A stretch of 47,285 nucleotides of DNA from Anaerolineae bacterium (GTDB lineage Bacteria; Chloroflexota; Anaerolineae; Anaerolineales; Villigracilaceae): assembly GCA_018648685.1 (NCBI GenBank), contig JABGQT010000082.1:1-47285 (forward strand), in the 5' to 3' direction. Within the stretch, counting starts at the first letter, position 1. Every line of letters begins with the position of its first letter. The position numbers were made by a program, and so were the translations under genes. The notes under the pieces are model-generated. The model saw nothing but the letters and a program-made list of their open reading frames with translations. It was not told where the DNA came from and searched no databases. Shown here piece by piece: positions 42,066 to 47,285 of this stretch.

Positions 42066-42377
42066 CTAACCAATCTTCTCAATCATCAAACGAGTGTGTT
42101 GTTGACGATGACCTTTTTTAAGTCTATAGCGTTTCTTTGGATGATATTTGAAAACGATCACCTTGGGGCCTTTGAAATGTGCATCGACGGTTGCTTTAAC
42201 TTTTACACCATCCACTTCGGGAGTCCCGACAGTGTAATTATCACCATCAACGACCATAAGCACACGCTCTAAATTAATCTTGGCACCTTCTTCATCAACA
42301 AGACGATCAACCTCGATCATCCCGCCTTCGACGGCCTTATATTGCTTGCCGCCACTTTCAACAATAGCATACTTCAT
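42066..42377 (-). CDS. rplU: 50S ribosomal protein L21
   Basis: 103-residue large-subunit protein. Motifs: MKYAIVESGGKQYKAVEGGM, INLERVLMVVDGDNYTVGTP and the C-terminal KRYRLKKGHRQQHTRLMIEKI. The ATG at 42377 (MKYAIVES) is preceded by ttggagaata; an in-frame Met 30 bases upstream adds a non-family tail. It heads the rplU-rpmA-rpmE operon behind a strong promoter and a structured leader. Confidence 0.97.
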   Translation of the reverse strand: MKYAIVESGGKQYKAVEGGMIEVDRLVDEEGAKINLERVLMVVDGDNYTVGTPEVDGVKVKATVDAHFKGPKVIVFKYHPKKRYRLKKGHRQQHTRLMIEKIG

Positions 42378-42507
42378 ATTTATTCTCCAATCTTCACTCT
42401 GCCACATCTCCTGCGAGGATAATTATCCCAACGCCTGATTGCGGGAAAGTTTGGGTTTTGACAAAATTTTGCTCCCGTTCTTTATCAACGGGAGCTTAAC
42501 GGGCTGT
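42378..42507 (-). promoter_or_regulatory. Structured leader of rplU (possible ribosomal-protein autoregulatory leader)
   Basis: The predicted 5' leader is about 120 bases. It holds a strong hairpin near its 5' end, gctcccgtt/aacgggagc (42471-42495) with a 7-base loop, followed on the minus strand by aaaatttt, and the perfect palindrome ggataattatcc (42417-42428). Ribosomal-protein L21 leaders with regulatory hairpins are known in other bacteria; whether this is one is an inference. Confidence 0.5.
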
Positions 42508-42535
42508 ATTATAGCATAAGAAAGGCGAAAGTCAA
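42508..42535 (-). promoter_or_regulatory. Near-consensus promoter of rplU-rpmA-rpmE
   Basis: On the minus strand TTGACT (42535-42530), a 16-base spacer and a perfect TATAAT (42513-42508). It starts 9 bases after the stop codon of the upstream gene and 130 bases before rplU. Confidence 0.85.
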
Positions 42536-42543
42536 TAAATTTT

Positions 42544-42987
42544 TCAAGCCTTTTTGCGGATATATTCCTCTTTGACAACTTGAGCCACAACTTGCCCCTC
42601 TTCATCCACAATTTCTACTTCATATTCGGGACGAAAAACCGCACTGCTCTGCGTTTGGACATGAATCTCGTCTATTTGCGCCTGATTCAAGTGGAAACGT
42701 GCTACCACCCTCCCCCGCCCCGGACGGATAAACTTGATCCGCGCTGCCTGATCCCAAACAACATATTCCTTCCCCAAAATATTCATCAGCATCAACATAA
42801 AGAATGGGTCGGTCATCGAAGCCAAACTGCCACCAAAATGCGTTCCGACATAATTGCGGTTATACCAGCGCAATTTCATCGAAACGATCACTTCACGATA
42901 ATCATCGCTGATATGCTGAACGAAAATTCCCGCACCAAGATAGGGTGGATAAATATTGAGAAGAAGTTTTAAATATTTTGGTTTCAT
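42544..42987 (-). CDS. DUF4442 hotdog-fold thioesterase-like protein
   Basis: 147-residue hotdog-fold protein of the DUF4442/PaaI-thioesterase-like group. It has a hydrophobic-basic N-terminus (MKPKYLKLLLNIYPPYLGAG), the central helix region NRNYVGTHFGGSLASMTDPF with its THFGGS motif, and the strand IKFIRPGRGRVVARFHL. It may be an acyl-CoA thioesterase or hydratase-like enzyme; no catalytic residue is proven. Its ATG shares a base with the stop of the nuclease gene (TGATG), so the two are translationally coupled, a curious pair. Confidence 0.8.
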   Translation of the reverse strand: MKPKYLKLLLNIYPPYLGAGIFVQHISDDYREVIVSMKLRWYNRNYVGTHFGGSLASMTDPFFMLMLMNILGKEYVVWDQAARIKFIRPGRGRVVARFHLNQAQIDEIHVQTQSSAVFRPEYEVEIVDEEGQVVAQVVKEEYIRKKA

Positions 42988-43553
42988 CAGTCTTTATGAG
43001 CAATCTTTACTATGAGTCTACGAATATGAACACTCTCGTACAACCTCATATTTTTCTCTTCTGCATAATCAATTGCTGGTTGAGTAAAGCCACCTGGAGC
43101 CCAATAATGACCATGTTCAGCATGTTGCTGTTTCATAGTTTTTGAAAAAGTAATTAGCTCAGTTTTCGAAATTCGATTAACTTTTTGTTTGCATTGCACA
43201 ATTTCTACAAAGCCTTTTTTGTTGAGCATCCAAACGTCTACTCCACCATCATTACTCCCACCTGTATGCTTAACATTTTTATACCCCAAAAGGCTGTATG
43301 TTTTTGCTGCTAATTTTTCAAGATCGGATGGAGAAAGGGTTTCAATAGCATCTGAGCGCCCCTCAATTAAACGATTGAGAGCTAGTTTTTGTGCGCGGTT
43401 GGTTCTATTCGCAATTTGTTCTAATGCGGTTGGCGAACGACGATATCGGCGCTTTCCTCTAGATCGCTTTGTCATACCCTGCTTAGGCATCCTGTTTTTT
43501 ATGACAATCACCACAAAAGCTATTATCAAAATCCAAATAAAACCATCGTCCAT
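42987..43553 (-). CDS. Membrane-anchored Mrr-like restriction endonuclease-fold protein
   Basis: 188 residues. The N-terminus is one hydrophobic helix (FIWILIIAFVVIVIKN) followed by a very basic stretch (KRSRGKRRYRR). The C-terminal half is an Mrr_cat-type nuclease domain: LSPSDLEKLAAKTYSLLGYK, then GGSNDGGVDV with the catalytic Asp, and FVEIVQCKQ matching the E/Q-x-K core. TKTMKQQHAEHGHYWAPGGF-like spacing follows (start at about residue 125). No methyltransferase or other restriction gene is adjacent, so it may be a solitary defence nuclease or a DNA-repair/quality-control enzyme. ggag precedes the ATG. It ends overlapping the DUF4442 gene. Confidence 0.82.
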   Translation of the reverse strand: MDDGFIWILIIAFVVIVIKNRMPKQGMTKRSRGKRRYRRSPTALEQIANRTNRAQKLALNRLIEGRSDAIETLSPSDLEKLAAKTYSLLGYKNVKHTGGSNDGGVDVWMLNKKGFVEIVQCKQKVNRISKTELITFSKTMKQQHAEHGHYWAPGGFTQPAIDYAEEKNMRLYESVHIRRLIVKIAHKD

Positions 43554-43605
43554 CTTAACGCTCCAAGTGTCACTCCCAACTCAATAAAAAATAAACACTT
43601 ACTCT

Positions 43606-43644
43606 TGCAAAAAACCTGACAGGTCTTGAAGACCTGTCAGGTTT
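43606..43644 (-). terminator. Terminator after the DUF1015 gene, a near-perfect 16-bp palindrome
   Basis: aaacctgacaggtctt (43612-43627) and aagacctgtcaggttt (43629-43644) form a long stem, followed on the minus strand by a T tract. It lies 7 bases after the DUF1015 stop. The aacctgacaggt palindrome is a sequence I associate with dispersed repeats in Anaerolineae, so it may be a repeat recruited as a terminator. Confidence 0.8.
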
Positions 43645-43651
43645 CGTTTAT

Positions 43652-44974
43652 TTAGAGAGTTTTATCTGCGCTAACGTCCAAAACAGCCAAACCGGTGACT
43701 ACTTTCGGATAAAAATCGGTCGACTTTTGGGGCATTTTCTCGTCTACGGCGGTGCAGGCAGTGATCTGCTCCATGCGGGTAGCATTGACGATGAAGAGGA
43801 AAGCGGTCTCTTCATTGGCAACGCGCTCGTAGCCAAGATCGGGTTCGCGAAGATATTCGATGCCTTTTTTGGAATCGATCACTTCTTCGCTGATGCCCAT
43901 AACGTGCTCAAGCAGGAGTTTGTGCAGAAAGCTTGCGTCGAGAGTTTGCCAAACATCTGCTCGGGTCGGGGCAAGTGTTTCCATAACGGAAGCAGATTTC
44001 AATTCCAGGAAGTAAACCGCGTTATTGCTCACTAAACCGAAGCAGCCCATTTTGCCAATGACCGAGCCCATTTTGGCTTCCAGCGCAGCGCGATCCGCTA
44101 CTTCTTCTATATCGAAGTATTCGGCTGCTTTAGCTAAAACTTCTTTTGCGCTCATCTTTTCATAATCAAAGATCAGACGATGCGTGGGTAAAATGGTCAG
44201 ACCCGAATTGCTCATGCTGACGAGCGCGACCATCAGATAATTGAAGGCAGCATCGGCGGGCGCATCGGGGAATTTCGCGCGCTGCTCTTCTCTATAGGCA
44301 ATGGCGGTTTCATAACGATGATGCCCATCAGCAATGATCAAGCCTGTTTTGGGAGCCATTTCTGCCTGAACAACGGCGAGTACATTCTCGTCCGTGACTA
44401 CCCACATTTTTTGGCGCACATCTTTTTCGAAAAGTTCACGCACATCCACATCGGGGTCGCGTTGAATTGCGGCATCCAGTATGCTGTCTATTTTATTTTC
44501 GGCATCGGGATAAAGAATGAAGATGTTGCCATAATAGGCTTCGGTCGCGCGAGTAAGATTCAAGCGGTCCATTTTGGGGCCATCATGCGTTTTTTCGTGA
44601 GGAAGAACAATGCCTTCTTCAAATTTGGCTAATTCCAACGCAGAGATCATTGCCTTGCGTGTGACCTGTTCACCATTGAGCACAAATTCCTGATGATAGA
44701 CATAAATAGCCGGTTTTTCTTCACGGATCAAGACACCTTCTGCGAGCCATTTACTCAAAAAAGCCTGTGCACGTGTGTAGACATTTTCTTCAGCATTGTC
44801 GCTTTCGAATTCTTTCCCCTTGATCATGCGGGTTACGTTGAACTCGTTGAGCGCATAATACTTATCTTGCAAACCATGACGCACGCGATCATAAGGTTGG
44901 CTAATGACAGTGGCGATATCATCAATTTTTTCAGGGTTATAACGAATACCGTTAAATGGTTTTAGCTTTGCCAT
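43652..44974 (-). CDS. DUF1015 family protein (COG4198), linked to serine synthesis genes
   Basis: 440 residues. Family motifs: LKPFNGIRYNPEKI near the start, VISQPYDRV, VLPHEKTHDGPKMDRLNLTR, the hallmark IADGHHRYETAIAYREE, and LPTHRLIF. The biochemical function is not established to my knowledge. The ATG at 44974 (MAKLKPFNG) has aggagaaaag upstream; the in-frame start at 45004 lies before this site. It is third in an operon after a class V aminotransferase and serA, 77 bases after the serA stop. The recurring serA association suggests a role in serine or phosphoserine metabolism (inference). Confidence 0.87.
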   Translation of the reverse strand: MAKLKPFNGIRYNPEKIDDIATVISQPYDRVRHGLQDKYYALNEFNVTRMIKGKEFESDNAEENVYTRAQAFLSKWLAEGVLIREEKPAIYVYHQEFVLNGEQVTRKAMISALELAKFEEGIVLPHEKTHDGPKMDRLNLTRATEAYYGNIFILYPDAENKIDSILDAAIQRDPDVDVRELFEKDVRQKMWVVTDENVLAVVQAEMAPKTGLIIADGHHRYETAIAYREEQRAKFPDAPADAAFNYLMVALVSMSNSGLTILPTHRLIFDYEKMSAKEVLAKAAEYFDIEEVADRAALEAKMGSVIGKMGCFGLVSNNAVYFLELKSASVMETLAPTRADVWQTLDASFLHKLLLEHVMGISEEVIDSKKGIEYLREPDLGYERVANEETAFLFIVNATRMEQITACTAVDEKMPQKSTDFYPKVVTGLAVLDVSADKTL

Positions 44975-45051
44975 CTTTTCTCCTGTTTTGTAAATGGATA
45001 GCACGGGAAGCTTTCACTCTCTCCCGCGTCAATCACAAATCTTTATTTGAA

Positions 45052-45954
45052 TTACCCTTTCAATGCGTTGATCACGTTCTTGGCAACTTCTGTGCCTACG
45101 CGAGCTTTCGCTTCAACTGTGCCGGCACCAATATGCGGTGAACCGATCACTTGAGGCAAAGTATAGAGTTTATGCCCCATGCTGGGTTCTTCGGTATATA
45201 CATCCAAAGCTGCACCAGCTACTTTTCCACTCTCGAGAGCTTTAAATAGAGCATCTTCATCAATTGTTCCGCCGCGTCCGCAATTGATGATATTTACACC
45301 ATCTTTCATTTTCGTAAAAGCATCTGCATCGAGAATGTTATGGGTTTCTTCAGTGTAGGGAACGTGTAAACTGATATAGTCTGCACGGGTAAGAAGATCG
45401 TCAAGCTCTTCAATTAACTCAATACCATGAGCAGATGTCACATAAGGATCGTAAGCGATCACCCGCATGCCGAGTGCATTCGCTTTGTTTCCTGAGGCTT
45501 GCCCGATGCTCCCAACACCGACCAATCCCAAAGTTTTTCCTGCTATTTCCGTTCCCGTAAAGGATTTTTTCGCCCATTCACCTTCTTCCATGGAGATGGT
45601 CATTTGTGGGATATGGCGTGCAAGCGCAAAGATATACCCAACTGTTAATTCAGCCACAGCAGCAGTAGAAGCTGTAGGAGTGTTAAGCACTTGAATTCCT
45701 TTTGAACCAGCATATTTCACATCAATATTATCCAGACCTACACCACCACGAACAATGGCTTTGAGTTTGATTGCTGCATCGATTACCGGTCTGCGGACTT
45801 GGGTGCGGCTACGCACGACCATCGCATCATATTGTGAAATTTCTTCCAGTAATTCTTCGGGAGTAATATCCGGTTTATTGACAACTTCAATGCCAGCTTC
45901 GGAGATCATATCGAGAGCTGCTTGTGCCGTTGCATCACAAATTAGTACTTTCAT
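45052..45954 (-). CDS. serA: D-3-phosphoglycerate dehydrogenase, short form
   Basis: 300-residue D-isomer 2-hydroxyacid dehydrogenase. It oxidises 3-phosphoglycerate as the first step of serine synthesis. Substrate-domain start MKVLICDATAQAALDMI, VVRSRTQVRRPVIDAA, RGGVGLDNIDV. NAD fold LGLVGVGSIGQASGNKA; the catalytic residues lie in NCGRGGTIDE (Arg), the following Glu, and His in SPHIGAGT. The regulatory ACT/ASB domains of long SerA are absent. The ATG at 45954 has aaaggaa upstream; the apparent extension to 46011 only translates the upstream repeat (residues SHYAIRNTHYE). It follows the aminotransferase gene. Confidence 0.93.
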   Translation of the reverse strand: MKVLICDATAQAALDMISEAGIEVVNKPDITPEELLEEISQYDAMVVRSRTQVRRPVIDAAIKLKAIVRGGVGLDNIDVKYAGSKGIQVLNTPTASTAAVAELTVGYIFALARHIPQMTISMEEGEWAKKSFTGTEIAGKTLGLVGVGSIGQASGNKANALGMRVIAYDPYVTSAHGIELIEELDDLLTRADYISLHVPYTEETHNILDADAFTKMKDGVNIINCGRGGTIDEDALFKALESGKVAGAALDVYTEEPSMGHKLYTLPQVIGSPHIGAGTVEAKARVGTEVAKNVINALKG

Positions 45955-45974
45955 TTTATTTCCTTTTTTCTCGT

Positions 45975-46039
45975 AATGCGTATTTCGTATTGCATAATGA
46001 CTGAACGACAATCAACTTACGCAATACGTATTACGCAAT
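45975..46039. repeat. Imperfect inverted repeat of the 'YAIRNT' type between aminotransferase and serA genes
   Basis: Two 23-base arms, 45975-45997 and 46017-46039, are inverted copies matching at 19 of 23 positions, around a 19-base loop. The core is cgtattgc. Each arm is itself built from repeats of gcgta/cgtat-like units. It occupies most of the 90-base gap, starting 6 bases after the aminotransferase stop. Confidence 0.7.
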
Positions 46040-46044
46040 AGGCT

Positions 46045-47115
46045 TTAGAGTCCCAAAATGTCTTCGATCTGAGCGGTCAACCATTTGAGATCTTCCATCT
46101 GCAAATCACCCATGTGTGCGATGCGGAAGGATTTTTCTTTCAGGGCACCGTATCCATTTGAGAGCATTGCGCCGCGTTTAGCAAGTTCCTTGTTCAGGTC
46201 AGCAACACTAATCCCGCGCGTATTCTTGATATTGGTGATAGTTGGAGAAAGGTATCTTTCATCATCTGCATAGAGTTCGAAATGCTTGCGTGCCCAATCT
46301 TGAACATATTTTGCCATTTCAGCGTGGCGAGCAAAACGATTTTCAACGCCTTCAGCGAGAATGCGATCCATTTGTACGTTGAGAGCATGAATTAGGCTGA
46401 TCGCAGGTGTAGCAGGTGTTTGGCTTTTTACAGCTTTGCCTTCTAATGCTACAAAGTCGAAGTAATAGCCTTTATTTTCAGTTGTCTCTGAACGAGCATA
46501 AGCAGCATCACTGACCGTGATAACACACAGTCCCGGGGGAAGAGCAAAAGCTTTTTGGGTGCCTGCGAGAACAACATCCAAGCCCCAGTCATCGACACGA
46601 ATTTCTGCGCCAGACATAATGCTGACAGCATCAACGAGCACTAACACATCAGGATATTTTTCTTTGACTAAAGCAGCAATCTCTTTAATGGGATTCGTAA
46701 CACCCGTTGATGTTTCATTGTGGGTAATACAAACGGAATCAAAACCGCCTTGCGCAAGTTTTTCATCAACCATTTCGGGGGTGACAGCTTCGCCCATTTC
46801 TACAGTGATGACTTCTGTTTCTTTTCCGTTGGCAGTCGCAATTTGTGCCCAACGTTTGGAAAATGCGCCACAATTGGTCATTAGGGCTTTTTTCTGCACA
46901 CAGTTGCGGATCGCGCCTTCCATCATGCCTGTAGAAGAGGATGTAGAAAGATAAATACGATTGTCGGTATAAAGCATTTTCTTGAGCTTTTCAACGACTT
47001 CCCCGTGCATATCAGAATAGAGGGAATCGCGATGTCCGATCATCGGGACTGCCATTGCTTCAAGGACCTCATCTACAACATGAGTAGGACCAGGGATAAA
47101 GAGCTTTTTGTACAT
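46045..47115 (-). CDS. Class V aminotransferase (alanine-glyoxylate / serine-pyruvate / phosphoserine type)
   Basis: 356-residue PLP enzyme. It opens YKKLFIPGPTHVVDEVLEAM, with IGHRDSLYSDMHGEVVEKL, STSSSTGMMEGAIRNCV, the PLP-phosphate region ITHNETSTGV, the cofactor Asp in LVDAVSIMSGAEI, and the Schiff-base Lys in AGTQKAFALPPG. Some relatives act as phosphoserine aminotransferases; the pairing with serA makes that (the second serine-synthesis step) the best guess, but alanine-glyoxylate activity is possible. ttggaggcattcc precedes the ATG. Confidence 0.9.
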   Translation of the reverse strand: MYKKLFIPGPTHVVDEVLEAMAVPMIGHRDSLYSDMHGEVVEKLKKMLYTDNRIYLSTSSSTGMMEGAIRNCVQKKALMTNCGAFSKRWAQIATANGKETEVITVEMGEAVTPEMVDEKLAQGGFDSVCITHNETSTGVTNPIKEIAALVKEKYPDVLVLVDAVSIMSGAEIRVDDWGLDVVLAGTQKAFALPPGLCVITVSDAAYARSETTENKGYYFDFVALEGKAVKSQTPATPAISLIHALNVQMDRILAEGVENRFARHAEMAKYVQDWARKHFELYADDERYLSPTITNIKNTRGISVADLNKELAKRGAMLSNGYGALKEKSFRIAHMGDLQMEDLKWLTAQIEDILGL

Positions 47116-47152
47116 GGAATGCCTCCAAATAGGATTGAAATTGGTTTTCGTT

Positions 47153-47183
47153 TATCGCTGGAAGTTGTCAGACAACTTCCAGC
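47153..47183. repeat. Perfect 15-bp palindrome in the leader of the aminotransferase operon
   Basis: tcgctggaagttgtc (47153-47167) and gacaacttccagcga (47169-47183) around one central base. On the minus strand it begins at or just after the predicted transcription start, so the mRNA would carry a stable 5' hairpin. Confidence 0.7.
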
Positions 47184-47184
47184 G

Positions 47185-47190
47185 AGATTA
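47185..47190 (-). promoter_or_regulatory. Probable -10 box of the aminotransferase-serA-DUF1015 operon
   Basis: A perfect TATAAT on the minus strand (47190-47185) abuts the palindrome at 47153-47183. No convincing -35 was found in the A/T-rich sequence upstream (47191-47215). Confidence 0.5.
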
Positions 47191-47285
47191 TACCTTAATT
47201 CACAAACAAAAAACTCTCACAAAGGATTTCGGGAGTGTCTAAAACAGCGGTTATATGAAATCAATTAAGTGAGCAGGATATTTCG

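Noticed and set aside
45955-46011. Possible N-terminal extension of SerA (SHYAIRNTHYE)
   Set aside because: It is translated intergenic repeat; the family N-terminus MKVLICDA starts at 45954 with a ribosome site.
1-47285. CRISPR arrays, rRNA, tRNA genes, insertion sequences or prophage genes
   Set aside because: Scanned by eye on both strands; the repeats found are isolated inverted repeats without regular spacers, and no transposase, integrase or tRNA cloverleaf was recognised. A tRNA-specific search could still find something missed.

Overview
The window looks like a chromosomal piece of an Anaerolineae-type Chloroflexota bacterium (probably Anaerolineales). This is inferred from three things: threonine/proline-rich lipoproteins, the mix of housekeeping families, and many short palindromic intergenic repeats (including one of the 'HYAIRNT' translated type) that I associate with that group. 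No rRNA, tRNA, CRISPR array, transposase or phage gene was seen. The window is densely coded, and no gap between genes exceeds about 250 bases.

Layout. 3-5542 (+): an oligopeptide ABC transporter, with the binding protein cut by the window edge, then two permeases and two ATPases. 5747-8406 (+): a YfcC-type carrier and a DUF2817 zinc peptidase. 8473-10937 (+): a small CBM48-type protein, rplS, a class I amidotransferase hydrolase and murI. 10954-13708 (-): an acidic lipoprotein and a DUF4173 membrane protein.

13876-28995 (-): a long run of tightly spaced genes. In transcription order it holds an acyl-CoA dehydrogenase, a giant GT-C glycosyltransferase, a GT2 glycosyltransferase, a zinc alcohol dehydrogenase-like protein, and (after a 97-bp inverted repeat) a second GT-C protein. 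These are followed by a HExxH lipoprotein, a NUDIX hydrolase, two small membrane proteins and a complete acyl-CoA carboxylase (carboxyltransferase, HD phosphohydrolase, biotin carboxylase, biotin carrier). The carboxylase plus acyl-CoA dehydrogenase suggest branched-chain or odd-chain acyl-CoA metabolism. The glycosyltransferases suggest cell-surface glycan work.

29082-33734: a GNAT acetyltransferase, a methyltransferase, ahcY convergent with a PfkB-family kinase (a plausible S-adenosylhomocysteine/adenosine salvage pair), and a zinc-ribbon orphan. 33867-38155 (+): rel (ppGpp synthetase/hydrolase), moeA, a VKOR homologue and a DUF1540-like Cys peptide. 38262-42377 (-): rplU-rpmA-rpmE, tdk, hpt and a CCA-adding enzyme. 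42544-43553 (-): a DUF4442 hotdog protein and a membrane-anchored Mrr-like nuclease. 43652-47115 (-): a class V aminotransferase, serA and DUF1015, probably a serine-synthesis operon.

The most unusual items are: (1) ribosomal protein L31 carrying a C-terminal helix-hairpin-helix domain that resembles the RNA polymerase alpha-subunit CTD; (2) a peptide-binding protein that ends in a second copy of its own N-terminal lobe; (3) a CCA-adding enzyme with a DUF5678-like N-terminal domain; (4) two copies of a 58-59 bp element with identical 15-bp inverted arms but diverged loops; (5) rel and murI with -10 boxes placed so that their mRNAs should be leaderless.
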